A DNA stretch of 64,000 bases from assembly GCF_001423425.1 (NCBI RefSeq), contig NZ_LMNX01000004.1, forward strand, positions 1 to 64,000, written 5' to 3'. The position numbers and the translations under genes were made by a program. The stretch's first letter is position 1. Each line of letters opens with the position of its first letter. The notes beneath the pieces were generated by a model. The model searched no databases and had not been told where the DNA came from. It saw only the letters and a list, made by a program, of their open reading frames with translations. Positions 1-8,111 of this stretch are shown here, in pieces. Origin of the DNA: Rhizobium sp. Leaf306. GTDB taxonomy: Bacteria; Pseudomonadota; Alphaproteobacteria; Rhizobiales; Rhizobiaceae.

Positions 1-531
1 GAGATCCGCGCGCGCCTGCCTGCCGCTTCGCGCAAGTTGCTGGATCTCGATGGAGGCAGCCTTGTGCTTGCGATGCCCGAGACGTCGAAGACCGAATTCC
101 GTTTTGTGTCGGGCGTTGTAAGCCAAGCGCTCGTCGGCATCGAAGGCCTCGCCGTGATACCGCGCGAAATCCAGGATATCCTGACGATTTCCGCGACCGA
201 AAGACTTCGCTGGCTCACCGATGGCCGCTTGCCCAGCGCCGGAACTCGCACCGTGCGGCTGGCGGGACGCGCAAAGAAGATCACCTTCCATGTCTTCGAT
301 CCACGCCTCGTCGAAGAACTCCTCGACGGTGGCACCGTCGACGAGTGGCGGGAGGACGACAAGGCGATGGCGGCGGAAAACAGACGGCGGGCCGCGCTCA
401 AGACGAAGCTGACCCGCTCGCTGAAGACCGCCGCCAAACGCCAATCGACGGCTGGAAAAACGGCTGATGACAACGAGGGCGCGGGCCTGTCGGGCTGGGA
501 AGAATTCGGGCGCGACGGGTTGCTCGGATAG
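1..531 (+). CDS. Hypothetical protein, 5' end outside window
   Basis: The reading frame is already open at base 1 (Glu-Ile-Arg-Ala-Arg-Leu-Pro) and runs to TAG, showing 176 residues. A TTG at 37 is available, but coding looks continuous through it, so the gene probably begins upstream. The visible part is soluble: a mixed alpha/beta region, then a highly charged Lys/Arg/Ala-rich stretch (about residues 120-155) and a short acidic tail with GLSGWEEFGRDGLLG. I recognise no catalytic motif and no family. No signal peptide or membrane segment is seen in the visible part. It is followed by about 130 bases without a clear gene before the CopD-like ORF. Confidence 0.7.
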   Translation, partial: EIRARLPAASRKLLDLDGGSLVLAMPETSKTEFRFVSGVVSQALVGIEGLAVIPREIQDILTISATERLRWLTDGRLPSAGTRTVRLAGRAKKITFHVFDPRLVEELLDGGTVDEWREDDKAMAAENRRRAALKTKLTRSLKTAAKRQSTAGKTADDNEGAGLSGWEEFGRDGLLG

Positions 532-662
532 TCCCACAGCCTTCGATCTCGCCGCGCACGGACGGCCGCTACGAGGTCCTCACAGATTCGTGTCCTGGAA
601 AGACGGGTACACGGCTCCATTTACGCACGCTTGCACCACATCCGTCATGCATTGGGCCGGTA

Positions 663-1166
663 TTGATCATCGCATTCCTGAAATTCGTTCACATCACCAC
701 GATTGCCATCTGGGCAGCCGGGTTGATCAGCCTGCCGGGCCTTTACGTGCAACGTGCCCATGTGAAGGATAAGGATGCGCTTTACCGTCTTCAGATGATC
801 GTACGCTACGCCTATGTGGCGATCATTTCGCCCGCGGCTTTCGTGGCGGTGGCCAGCGGCACGGCTCTGATTTTTGGACAGCAGACGTTTGCTGGCTGGT
901 TTTCGATCAAGCTGCTGTTCGTTGGCCTGCTTGCCATCTTGCATGTCCTGACCGGCCTGATCATCATCCGGCTTTTCAAGGAGGGGGAGACGTATCCCGT
1001 CTGGCGCTTTGTTGCGGCAACCATCGTCACCACCGCGGTCGTCGGAGCAATCGTTTTCGTCGCACTCGCCAAACCGTTTATCGGACTGGAATTGCCCGGC
1101 GAATTCATGCGCCCGGGCGGCCTGCGCACGCTGGCCGAACGCATCAGTCCTTGGCCGATACCATGA
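663..1166 (+). CDS. CopD-family integral membrane protein
   Basis: A 167-residue protein with four or five hydrophobic segments: about 1-20 with FVHITTIAIWAAG, then 50-70, 80-100, and 115-140. An early His in a first helix, followed by a second helix with conserved small residues, is typical of the CopD / HemJ-like membrane family, whose members are linked to copper handling or haem. Its position just before cytochrome oxidase genes suggests a role in oxidase copper or haem supply; that is inference. The start is a TTG with only a weak GGGCCGG upstream, so the N-terminus is uncertain. The 3' end overlaps the convergent DUF2231 gene by 23 bases. Confidence 0.75.
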   Translation: MIIAFLKFVHITTIAIWAAGLISLPGLYVQRAHVKDKDALYRLQMIVRYAYVAIISPAAFVAVASGTALIFGQQTFAGWFSIKLLFVGLLAILHVLTGLIIIRLFKEGETYPVWRFVAATIVTTAVVGAIVFVALAKPFIGLELPGEFMRPGGLRTLAERISPWPIP

Positions 1167-1644
1167 GGCCGACACCATGATCGAAAATCAGCTTGCCGCC
1201 ATGCCATCCAGCCATGCCCGTCATGATGCAGGTGAGCAGAGACACAAGAATTCCATGCGGCAACACGTCGCCGGCGCCAGTGACCCGCAGACCCCAGTTG
1301 AGACCGGCGCAGGCGATCAGCGTCACCGCGGCGATCGCATGTGCCCAGCTGGCGACGCGGCCGCGAATGCCCGGCACCGACAAAAGCTCGATCGTGCCGA
1401 CAGCACCGGCTGCGAGACCGAAGAAGAAGACGCCACCGGAACTCCAGAGACCGGCCCGCAGCCAGAACGGATCGGCGGACCACCAGAACAGCGCATCGAC
1501 CGCAAGCGTTATGAAGGCAAGGGCGATCGGGAAGTGCACGCTCATCGCATGCAGCGGGTGCCCGGCGACGGCAATTGCCGAGCTGGCATCCTTGTCCCTG
1601 ACATCGGCCACGACCGGGTTCGTCGTTTCTGTATCGTCTTTCAT
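1144..1644 (-). CDS. DUF2231 domain membrane protein
   Basis: A 166-residue protein starting at ATG 1644 (MKDDTETTNP). After a hydrophilic leader comes the DUF2231 hallmark HPLHAMSVHFPIAL (about residues 29-42), in which a His pair opens the first of four transmembrane helices; the rest alternates hydrophobic helices and short loops and ends MVSAKD. DUF2231 proteins are uncharacterised; rhizobial copies often lie near terminal oxidases, and the conserved histidines suggest haem or metal binding (inference). The longer frame running upstream to 2325 is only the shadow of coxB. Its start is about 30 bases from coxB in the opposite direction, so the two probably share a divergent promoter region. 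Confidence 0.8.
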   Translation of the reverse strand: MKDDTETTNPVVADVRDKDASSAIAVAGHPLHAMSVHFPIALAFITLAVDALFWWSADPFWLRAGLWSSGGVFFFGLAAGAVGTIELLSVPGIRGRVASWAHAIAAVTLIACAGLNWGLRVTGAGDVLPHGILVSLLTCIMTGMAGWHGGKLIFDHGVGLMVSAKD

Positions 1645-1668
1645 TACGTCCCTCCGTTCGCAGGGCAA

Positions 1669-2373
1669 ATCCATCAGGTCCGCACTTGGTTCCGCGTCCT
1701 CGCGCTGGCTGCTGTTTCTGCAGCGCTCAGCAGTTGCACCGGCGACCTCTCGGCGCTCGACCCCGCCGGACCATCCGCGGGTTCGATTGCCCAGCTGTGG
1801 TGGGTGATGCTGTGGGGGTCTGTCGTCCTCTTTACACTCGTCGTCGGGCTCTTTGCCGCCACCCTGTTTCACCCGCGCTTTGGACGCGGCCTCTCCCAGA
1901 GCGGCTGGATTGTATGGGGCGGCCTCGTTCTTCCCCTGCCCGTCCTCACCGCACTGACCTTCTACGCGTTTTCTCAAGGCGAATTTCTGTTGAATGGCGG
2001 CAGCGACAAGACCGAGGACGTGCTGGAGGTCAGGGCTGTCGGCAGCATGTGGCAATGGCAGTTCTCCTACCCGTCCCTGCCGGGCAGCCGGACCGCAACC
2101 GACCTCCTGCATATCCCGGCGGGCAGAACCATCGAAATCATCGCCGAAAGCGAGGACGTCATTCACAGTTTCTGGGTTCCCCGCCTTGGCGGCAAGATTG
2201 ATGCCGTTCCCGGCCATGCCAACCGGCTGCGCATCCACGCCGACCAACCCGGACGATATGGCGGCGTCTGCTCGGAATATTGCGGCACCGGACATGCCGG
2301 CATGCGTTTCGAGGTGCGGGCGCACACGGCTGACGATTTCGAAAAGGCAATCATCGGGGAACTCGCCCGATGA
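1669..2373 (+). CDS. coxB: Cytochrome c oxidase subunit II
   Basis: Subunit II carries the binuclear CuA centre that takes electrons from cytochrome c. The sequence shows a lipoprotein-like signal ending ALSSC-TG, two transmembrane helices (WWVMLWGSVVLFTLVV; IVWGGLVLPLPVLTALTF) and a cupredoxin domain with ligands His in EDVIHSFWVP and CSEYCGTGHAGM (Cys-x3-Cys-x3-His-x2-Met). The CuA set is complete, so the product looks functional. The start is unresolved: no ATG, GTG or TTG lies in frame between the divergent DUF2231 gene and the signal peptide. The coordinate given is an ATC at 1669, four bases after AGGG; a GTC at 1678 is another candidate. The stop overlaps coxA by ATGA. Confidence 0.85.
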   Translation: MHQVRTWFRVLALAAVSAALSSCTGDLSALDPAGPSAGSIAQLWWVMLWGSVVLFTLVVGLFAATLFHPRFGRGLSQSGWIVWGGLVLPLPVLTALTFYAFSQGEFLLNGGSDKTEDVLEVRAVGSMWQWQFSYPSLPGSRTATDLLHIPAGRTIEIIAESEDVIHSFWVPRLGGKIDAVPGHANRLRIHADQPGRYGGVCSEYCGTGHAGMRFEVRAHTADDFEKAIIGELAR

Positions 2374-4877
2374 CCGACCCCACGTCGCCCGGGCACGACC
2401 CGATTGCGCTGCATCGCGCGCTGGACCGCTTATGGGCTGGAAAGCCCGGCTGGGGTCGTCTCGCCGCCGTCAACCACAATGTGGTTGGCGTCCGTTTCAT
2501 GCTGACCGCTCTCGTGTTCTTTGCGATCGGCGGCATCCTGGCAATGTTGATCCGCACCCAGCTTGCCTCCGCCAACAGCGTGTTCATGGACGCCGAGACC
2601 TACGGGCAGGTGTTCACGATGCATGGCACCATCATGATGTTCCTGTTCGCGATCCCCTTCTTCGAGGGCATGGCGATCTACCTCTTGCCGAAACTGCTCG
2701 GCACCCGCGACCTCGCCTTTCCCCGTCTCGGGGCCTACGGCTACTGGTGCTACCTGTTCGGCGGCATGATCCTGATCGGCGCGCTGATCGGCGGCGTTGC
2801 GCCCTCCGGCGGCTGGTTCATGTACACGCCGCTATCTTCTTCGGTCTATTCTCCCGGCATCAACTCCGACGTCTGGCTGCTCGGCATCACTTTCGTGGAG
2901 ATCTCTGCCCTCTCCGCTGCGGTCGAGATCATCGTGACGATCGTGAAGATCCGCGCCGCCGGCATGTCGCTTGACCGGATGCCGATCTTCGCCTGGTACA
3001 TGCTCGTGGTCGCAACCATGATGCTGGTCGGATTTCCGCCGCTCATCCTCGGATCGATCCTGCTCGAGGTGGAGCGCGCCTTCGACCTGCCGTTCTTCGA
3101 CCCCACGCGCGGCGGCGATCCGCTTTTGTGGCAGCACCTTTTCTGGCTGTTCGGTCACCCGGAGGTCTACATCATATTTCTGCCAGCAGCAGGCGCGATC
3201 TCGACCATTCTGCCCGTACTCTCAGGCACGCCGCTTGCGGGTTACCGGGTGATTGTCGCGGCCATCGTCTCGATGGCGTTTCTGTCCTTCGGCCTCTGGG
3301 TGCATCACATGTATACGGGCGGCATACCGCATGTGGCGCTCTCCTTCTTCTCGGCGGCAAGCGCGCTGGTCGCGGTGCCGACGGCCGTCCAGATCTTTGC
3401 CTGGCTCGCCACCATGGCGCATGGGCGCCCGCGCTTTTCCATTCCGATGCTGCATATCTTCGGGTTCTTCTTCGTCTTCGTCATCGGAGGCCTGACGGGT
3501 GTCATGCTGGCCATGGTGCCGTTCGACTGGCAGGCCCACGACACCCATTTCGTGGTCGCCCACCTGCATTATGTTCTCGTCGGCGGCTTTATCTTCCCGA
3601 TGCTGGCGATGGCCTATTACTGGCTGCCGCATCTGACCGGAAAACAACCCGTTCAACACCTGTCGAATGCGGCGTTCTGGATGATCTTCATCGGGTTCAA
3701 CGTCACCTTCTTCTTCATGCACCTGACGGGTCTGCTCGGCATGCCGCGGCGCGTCTTCGAATATCCGACCGAGTTCGGATGGGAGACCCTGAATTTCATC
3801 TCGTCGATGGGAAGCTTCATCATGGCGATGGGGTTTGCGCTGGTGGCGCTCGATTTCATCCTTCTGTTCAAGTTCGGTCGGCCGTTCAGACGAAATCCGT
3901 GGAAGGCCGGGACGCTGGAATGGGCGATGCCGACACCCCCTCCGTCCTACAACTTCGCTTCCATTCCGAGGGTGAACAAACGCGCGGACCTGCTCGATCC
4001 CGATACGCTCGGCCCCTACCTTGCGTCTGGCCGCGGCTACCTCGGCATGCCGCGCAATGATCGCATGGAAGTGCTGGGCGTGGATCCGGTAACGGGAGAG
4101 CCGGACCAGGTGGTGATGCTGCCGCGCCAGACATACCTGCCGCTCTGGACCGCGATCGCCACAGGCGCATTTTTCCTGATGATGCTGTTCAAGCTTTATT
4201 GGGCAACGCCCCTGGCGCTGATCTCCATCATCGCCTGCTTCTGGCTTTGGACACGCCGCGACCCCCTCCCCGTCGAAAACGATCTCGTTCCGATCGGGCA
4301 TGGGTTAAGCGTGCCGGTTCACCTGCATGCGAGCACGCCGCCATCCTATCTGGCGATGGTGCTCACGCTCGTCGCCGATGCGACGCTCTACATATCCCTG
4401 TTGTTCGGCTGCCTTTTCCTATGGGTTTCCGCGCCCAACTGGCCGCCGGCCGGCTTTGTCGTCGACGTGAAGCTGTTGGCGCTCGCGGTCGGCGGGGTGA
4501 TCATGAGCTGTGTCGGAGGTCGTCTGGCCGCACGTCCCAACGGGGCGGTGATGGTGGGCAGTGCGCTGGCGCTGCTCGGACACCTGATCTCGACCGGGCT
4601 GTTCCTCGCCATCGCGTTGCTGGTCCTCCCCGCGCCGTCGGGCCATGCCGCGATCGCCTCCGTGTTCGTGATCTTCATCTACGCCGCCCTGCACGGCACC
4701 ATCGGCGCCGTGTTTGCGGCCCACGCCCTGTGGACGAGCCTCGGAAACAGGAAGGCTATTCTTTCCCTCGATCTCAGGATTGGCAGGCTGTGGCATGACT
4801 ATACGGCAGCAGCAGGCATCTGCGCCGCGGCTTTCTATCTGGCTCTGCAAAGCCTGATCGGCGAAGGAGGCCTCTAG
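2370..4877 (+). CDS. Cytochrome c oxidase fused subunits I and III
   Basis: An 835-residue haem-copper oxidase core, reducing O2 and pumping protons in the inner membrane. Residues 1-590 are subunit I: low-spin haem ligand His85 (TMHGT), CuB ligand His263 with Tyr267 (GHPEVY), the CuB pair His312-His313 (WVHHMYT), and His398/His400 (VAHLHYV) for haem a3 and a. The GHPEVY pattern marks an A-type oxidase. Residues about 610-835 add five to seven helices resembling subunit III (ADATLYISLLFG, NWPPAG). A single chain of I plus III is a known variant. It overlaps coxB by four bases and abuts the next small gene, so the three are co-translated. Confidence 0.92.
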   Translation: MTDPTSPGHDPIALHRALDRLWAGKPGWGRLAAVNHNVVGVRFMLTALVFFAIGGILAMLIRTQLASANSVFMDAETYGQVFTMHGTIMMFLFAIPFFEGMAIYLLPKLLGTRDLAFPRLGAYGYWCYLFGGMILIGALIGGVAPSGGWFMYTPLSSSVYSPGINSDVWLLGITFVEISALSAAVEIIVTIVKIRAAGMSLDRMPIFAWYMLVVATMMLVGFPPLILGSILLEVERAFDLPFFDPTRGGDPLLWQHLFWLFGHPEVYIIFLPAAGAISTILPVLSGTPLAGYRVIVAAIVSMAFLSFGLWVHHMYTGGIPHVALSFFSAASALVAVPTAVQIFAWLATMAHGRPRFSIPMLHIFGFFFVFVIGGLTGVMLAMVPFDWQAHDTHFVVAHLHYVLVGGFIFPMLAMAYYWLPHLTGKQPVQHLSNAAFWMIFIGFNVTFFFMHLTGLLGMPRRVFEYPTEFGWETLNFISSMGSFIMAMGFALVALDFILLFKFGRPFRRNPWKAGTLEWAMPTPPPSYNFASIPRVNKRADLLDPDTLGPYLASGRGYLGMPRNDRMEVLGVDPVTGEPDQVVMLPRQTYLPLWTAIATGAFFLMMLFKLYWATPLALISIIACFWLWTRRDPLPVENDLVPIGHGLSVPVHLHASTPPSYLAMVLTLVADATLYISLLFGCLFLWVSAPNWPPAGFVVDVKLLALAVGGVIMSCVGGRLAARPNGAVMVGSALALLGHLISTGLFLAIALLVLPAPSGHAAIASVFVIFIYAALHGTIGAVFAAHALWTSLGNRKAILSLDLRIGRLWHDYTAAAGICAAAFYLALQSLIGEGGL

Positions 4878-5222
4878 ATGCGCCATCCGCTTCTGCTTGC
4901 TATCTCGGCGTTCGTGGTCTGGAGTGGAGCATTCCTGACGATCTACGCGGTTCAGGCGACCGGCTGCAGCCTGGACTGGCAGAGTGGCAACCTTGGAGCC
5001 TGGACATCGCCGCTCCGGCTGCTGTTGATAACGATGATGGTCGCCAGCGTTGCGGCGGTTGTCGTCATCCTGCTGCGCCAGTTACGACCGCGCCTGAAGG
5101 CACCGGTTTCCGAGACCTCCAGCTTTATCAACGGGGTTGCGATCTACGTATCGATCGCCGCCCTGTTCTCGACCGCCTTCTGCTTCACCGGCGTCGTCTG
5201 GCTGACACTGTGTTCAGCCTGA
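4878..5222 (+). CDS. Small membrane protein of the oxidase operon
   Basis: A 114-residue protein starting on the base after the coxA-coxC stop codon, so translation is almost certainly coupled. Three hydrophobic segments are visible: residues 5-25 (LLLAISAFVVWSGAFLTIYA), 48-68 and 87-112. No His or Cys pattern for cofactor binding is evident. Similar short proteins follow fused coxAC genes in rhizobia; I infer an accessory or assembly role but recognise no named family. The 3' end is 21 bases from the convergent sigma-factor gene. Confidence 0.75.
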   Translation: MRHPLLLAISAFVVWSGAFLTIYAVQATGCSLDWQSGNLGAWTSPLRLLLITMMVASVAAVVVILLRQLRPRLKAPVSETSSFINGVAIYVSIAALFSTAFCFTGVVWLTLCSA

Positions 5223-5243
5223 CGCGATCCGGTCATCTGGCAT

Positions 5244-5753
5244 TCAGATCGATGCCACGGTGGAAACAGTCTCGCCCATCTGGGCGGCGAGGAAATGCCT
5301 TGCGCGGCTGATCCGGCTCTTCACCGTACCGACGGCGACATTGCATTTGTCGGCTGCAACGTCATAGGACTGGCCGTCCTCAATCACCAGCTTGTAGGCA
5401 TCCCGGTACGTCTCCGGCATCGCCATCAATGCCCGGTCGAACTCGCTCTTGCGGATGGCCCACTCCTGGGGCGAAGACGCTGCAGGCATGAGGTGCTCGA
5501 GATTTTCGGTTCCGATGCTCATGCGCTTTGCCCGCTGAAAGGCGGTATGATGGGTGTTGCGCATGATCGTGAACAACCATGATTTGAGGTTGGTCCCGGT
5601 GGCGAACGAAGGCAGCGCCGCAAGGCCCCGGAGCAAGGTTTCCTGGACAAGGTCGTCAGCATCGGTCGCGTTTCGATGGAAGCGCATCGCAAAGCGCCTC
5701 AGCGCTGGAATAAGTGCTACGACTTCGTGGTGCAATCTGAGATCGGCATCCAT
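5244..5753 (-). CDS. ECF sigma factor, EcfG-like
   Basis: A 169-residue extracytoplasmic-function sigma factor. Region 2 is residues about 10-75, with DADDLVQETLLRGL and GTNLKSWLFTIMRN; region 4 is residues about 105-160, with PETYRDAYKLV and VAVGTVKSRISRAR, the helix-turn-helix. The -LVQETLLR- and TNLKSWLFTI- wording matches the EcfG (ECF15) group that runs the alphaproteobacterial general stress response. No phyR, nepR or histidine kinase neighbours it, so it is likely a paralogue rather than the main EcfG. The start is ATG 5753 behind AGGAGGAG. Its promoter region has GGAAC-N18-TT (5782-5806, minus strand), suggesting autoregulation or control by another EcfG. Confidence 0.9.
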   Translation of the reverse strand: MDADLRLHHEVVALIPALRRFAMRFHRNATDADDLVQETLLRGLAALPSFATGTNLKSWLFTIMRNTHHTAFQRAKRMSIGTENLEHLMPAASSPQEWAIRKSEFDRALMAMPETYRDAYKLVIEDGQSYDVAADKCNVAVGTVKSRISRARHFLAAQMGETVSTVASI

Positions 5754-5781
5754 TCTCGTCTCCTCCTACTAGAGGTAACTC

Positions 5782-5806
5782 AAGTCGCAGTTGCGCTCAT
5801 CGTTCC
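5782..5806 (-). promoter_or_regulatory. EcfG-type promoter of the sigma-factor gene
   Basis: On the minus strand, GGAAC (5806-5802), 18 bases, then TT (5783-5782), ending 29 bases before the ATG. This fits the rhizobial RpoE2/EcfG consensus GGAAC-N18/19-TT. Confidence 0.65.
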
Positions 5807-5832
5807 GTTCGATGACGCCCAATCCGGGAAGG

Positions 5833-5846
5833 GTACGTTAACGTAC
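5833..5846. promoter_or_regulatory. Perfect 14-bp palindrome in a divergent promoter region
   Basis: GTACGTTAACGTAC reads the same on both strands. It lies between the sigma-factor gene and the PPOX gene, about 27 bases upstream of the sigma promoter -35 and 50 bases upstream of the PPOX one. It could be an operator; the protein is unknown. Confidence 0.4.
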
Positions 5847-5895
5847 GTAGGTAAGTGACCGGATGCCGGTCTATGGCGCCCGAGACTGGCGCACC

Positions 5896-5920
5896 GGAAC
5901 CAACGAGAGAACCGCCAGTT
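5896..5920 (+). promoter_or_regulatory. EcfG-type promoter of the PPOX gene
   Basis: GGAAC at 5896-5900, 18 bases, then TT at 5919-5920, ending 33 bases before ATG 5953. Same spacing as the other four sites of this islet. Confidence 0.65.
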
Positions 5921-5952
5921 CCTACTCCATTCGAGCAACACCTGGAGCAACC

Positions 5953-6387
5953 ATGTCCGAACTTACGCTGCACGACCTGTCGAAGAAGATGGCAAAGCTG
6001 GACTTTGCCATGCTGACCACCACGACATCATCCGGCAACCTCACTTCGCGGCCGATGAGCAACAACGGCGACGTCGAGTACGACGGCGACAGCTATTTCT
6101 TCGCCTACGAGCAGTCGAAAAAGATTGCGGAAATCCGCGCCGACAGCGCAGTCGGCCTTACCTATACGGGCGCAGTCGGCATGCTGGGTGGTTCGCCGCT
6201 CTTTGTCGGCGTTGAAGGCTCGGCAACGCTCATCACCGACAAAGCGACATTCAAGGATCACTGGACCAAGGACCTCGACCGGTATTTCCCGGAGGGGATC
6301 GACACCCCCGGTGTCGTGATGATCCGCGTGACGGCTAAGACGATCCGCTATTGGGACGGCAGCGACGAAGGCCAGATCTCGCTGTAA
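5953..6387 (+). CDS. Pyridoxamine 5'-phosphate oxidase family, general-stress-protein-26-like
   Basis: A 144-residue split-barrel protein. The start chosen is ATG 5953 (MSELTLHDL), with CTGGAG nine bases upstream, rather than the longer frame opening at 5863, because the EcfG-type promoter lies between them. Sequence features are KLDFAMLTTTTSSGNLTSRPMS (about 12-33) and YFFAYEQSKKIAEI, the arrangement of the GSP26-like PPOX branch that binds flavin or related cofactors; its substrate is unknown. The promoter suggests induction under general stress. A strong hairpin follows, shared with convergent msrA. Confidence 0.85.
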   Translation: MSELTLHDLSKKMAKLDFAMLTTTTSSGNLTSRPMSNNGDVEYDGDSYFFAYEQSKKIAEIRADSAVGLTYTGAVGMLGGSPLFVGVEGSATLITDKATFKDHWTKDLDRYFPEGIDTPGVVMIRVTAKTIRYWDGSDEGQISL

Positions 6388-6420
6388 GCTGATCTGTCCC
6401 CAAGTGGGATGGCATTACGA

Positions 6421-6450
6421 CTTGGGCCCGGTGTTTCCACCGGGCCCAAG
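6421..6450. terminator. Bidirectional terminator hairpin
   Basis: A perfect 13-bp stem (CTTGGGCCCGGTG / CACCGGGCCCAAG) with a TTTC loop, between the convergent PPOX gene and msrA. The T-run after it is weak on the plus strand. Confidence 0.7.
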
Positions 6451-6482
6451 TGCGTTTCGGGATAATGTTATCGGGCGACCCG

Positions 6483-6986
6483 TTACGCTGCACGCTTCGG
6501 CAGCCGCCAGTTGGGCCGCGGGAAGTGGCAGGTATAGCCATTGGGGATTCGCACCAGATAATCCTGATGCTCAGGCTCCGCCTCCCAGAATTCCGCCTCA
6601 GGCACGACTTCCGTCACGACCTTGCCCGGCCAGATACCGGACGCATCCACATCGGCGATCGTGTCAGCGGCAACATTCTTCTGTTCGTCACTGGTGAAGA
6701 AGATCGCGGAGCGATAGCTCGAGCCGACGTCGTTACCCTGCCGATTGCGGGTGCTTGGATCGTGGATCTGGAAGAAGAACTCCAGCAGGTCGCGGTAGGT
6801 CGTCTTGGTCGGATCGAAATTGATCTCGATCGCCTCCGCGTGGCCCTCGTGATTGCGATAAGTCGCGTTTGCAACACTTCCGCCCGTATAGCCCACGCGT
6901 GTGGATTGGACACCGGGAAGCTTGCGGATCAGATCCTGCATTCCCCAAAAGCAGCCGCCTGCTAAAACTGCGCGTTCGGTTGTCAT
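6483..6986 (-). CDS. msrA: Peptide-methionine (S)-S-oxide reductase
   Basis: MsrA reduces methionine-S-sulfoxide in proteins and repairs oxidative damage. The protein is 167 residues, with the catalytic motif GGCFWG (Cys12) followed by [12 protein letters not shown] and [13 protein letters not shown], all hallmarks. The start is ATG 6986 with AGGAGA seven bases upstream; the frame extends to 7016 but the extra residues ([10 protein letters not shown]) are unlikely to be translated. It sits in the stress islet between two EcfG-type promoters, but I see no GGAAC motif ahead of it, so its control may differ. Confidence 0.95.
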   Translation of the reverse strand: MTTERAVLAGGCFWGMQDLIRKLPGVQSTRVGYTGGSVANATYRNHEGHAEAIEINFDPTKTTYRDLLEFFFQIHDPSTRNRQGNDVGSSYRSAIFFTSDEQKNVAADTIADVDASGIWPGKVVTEVVPEAEFWEAEPEHQDYLVRIPNGYTCHFPRPNWRLPKRAA

Positions 6987-7096
6987 GATGTATCTCCTGT
7001 TCGTCCGTCTCGCCAATATATGGTGTCGCCTTCCGCATTTAACCAGACGGCTCGAACGACTGATCGCAGCACTTGTCGGTAAACGAGCAGAGCAGT

Positions 7097-7121
7097 GGAA
7101 CTGTGCAACCCGCCGTCAGTT
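7097..7121 (+). promoter_or_regulatory. EcfG-type promoter
   Basis: GGAAC at 7097-7101, 18 bases, TT at 7120-7121, ending 27 bases before ATG 7148. The bases before TT (AG) match those in the 5896 promoter. Confidence 0.65.
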
Positions 7122-7147
7122 CGGGAACCTTGCAGGAGAAAAGCGCA

Positions 7148-7591
7148 ATGTCTGATATCGACGACATCCACGGTGACAAATTCTCGGACACCTCGATCAG
7201 CGAGACAAGGGTTGGGCAATCGGTCGAAAGCGAGGCCCAGATCAGAGACGCGTCGGTGACGACCACGCCCGGCGAAACGCTCAACATCTACAGGCTCGAG
7301 CCGACCGCCCGTAGCGACGATCCGCGGTGGCAGAATGCTCCCATGCAGGGCGCAGTCACGGTTGCCGCAAGGACTGCCGGCGATGCACGGATTGTAGCGA
7401 CCAGCCAGGAAGTTGACTTCCAGCAAGTTGATGCAGCGCCTGCCGAAGGCGTCAGCACCGACTTCGCCAGCGCGTTCCGCGACGAAAAGCTCTACACCGT
7501 CATTGAAATTGCGCGTGGCCGAACCGATCTCTCTCGCGGCGTCATCGACGCCGGTGGTGTGATCGAGATGATCAAGCCGCTTCAGGACTAA
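7148..7591 (+). CDS. Hypothetical acidic protein of the stress islet
   Basis: A 147-residue protein; ATG 7148 is chosen for its AGGAG Shine-Dalgarno and because the EcfG-type promoter lies just upstream. No signal peptide, membrane helix or known motif is seen. The N-terminus is acidic and polar (MSDIDDIHGDKFSDTS); the middle has TLNIYRLEPTARSDDPRW and a C-terminal EKLYTVIEIARGRTDLSRG. Only 32 bases separate it from the next gene in the same direction, so both are likely transcribed from the same stress promoter. Confidence 0.75.
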   Translation: MSDIDDIHGDKFSDTSISETRVGQSVESEAQIRDASVTTTPGETLNIYRLEPTARSDDPRWQNAPMQGAVTVAARTAGDARIVATSQEVDFQQVDAAPAEGVSTDFASAFRDEKLYTVIEIARGRTDLSRGVIDAGGVIEMIKPLQD

Positions 7592-7623
7592 AAACCCAAA
7601 ACCTTTGCCGGGAGATTGCAATC

Positions 7624-8001
7624 ATGGGCCTTTTTGACGGATTTCTGGGCCATGGATCGACAGTCGACCCGGCAGACCTGAACAAGCGTCTCGATGGCGT
7701 GCTGATCGATGGAGAACAGCCGCAACTCGCCTTCAAACTCATCCGCGATTTCTTCGTCTTCACCCAGTATCGCATCATTATGGTCGACATCCAGGGGATG
7801 ACGGGAAGTAAGGTCGACTACATGTCGATTCCCTACCGGTCGATCACCCGGTTTTCGGTCGAGACTGCGGGAACGTTCGATCTGGATTCGGAGCTGAAAA
7901 TCTGGGTATCGGGTAGCGACAGCCCGATTGCGAAAACGCTGAAAAAGGGCACCGATGTGCGCGGCATACAGCGCGCGCTCGCGACCGGCATCTTCCGTTA
8001 A
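7624..8001 (+). CDS. Bacterial PH-domain protein
   Basis: A 125-residue soluble protein matching the bacterial pleckstrin-homology family (bPH_1 / YvbH-like): MGLFDGFLGHGSTVDPADL, then RDFFVFTQYRIIMVDIQG, then YMSIPYRSITRFSVETAGTF, which are strands of the PH barrel ending in a C-terminal helix (DVRGIQRALATGIF). Function in bacteria is unknown; such proteins form rings or scaffold at membranes. The start ATG follows GGGAGATTGCAATC. It is probably the second gene of the stress operon that starts at 7148, and a strong hairpin follows it. Confidence 0.8.
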   Translation: MGLFDGFLGHGSTVDPADLNKRLDGVLIDGEQPQLAFKLIRDFFVFTQYRIIMVDIQGMTGSKVDYMSIPYRSITRFSVETAGTFDLDSELKIWVSGSDSPIAKTLKKGTDVRGIQRALATGIFR

Positions 8002-8072
8002 AATCAAGGTATCAAAACGACAATGCGGTTGAATGCCCGGTGCTTCGCCGCATCCTCTTCATGCTTACAAGA

Positions 8073-8104
8073 GAATGGCCTGCGGCAGATGCCGCAGGCC
8101 ATTC
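8073..8104. terminator. Bidirectional terminator hairpin
   Basis: A perfect 15-bp stem (GAATGGCCTGCGGCA and its complement) with a GA loop, between the PH-domain gene and the convergent alcohol dehydrogenase. Confidence 0.75.
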
Positions 8105-8111
8105 GATTTGA

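Noticed and set aside
1009..1660. Open frame continuing upstream of coxB
   Set aside because: It is antisense to the DUF2231 gene, rich in His, Arg and Asp in a way typical of shadow frames, and lacks family similarity.
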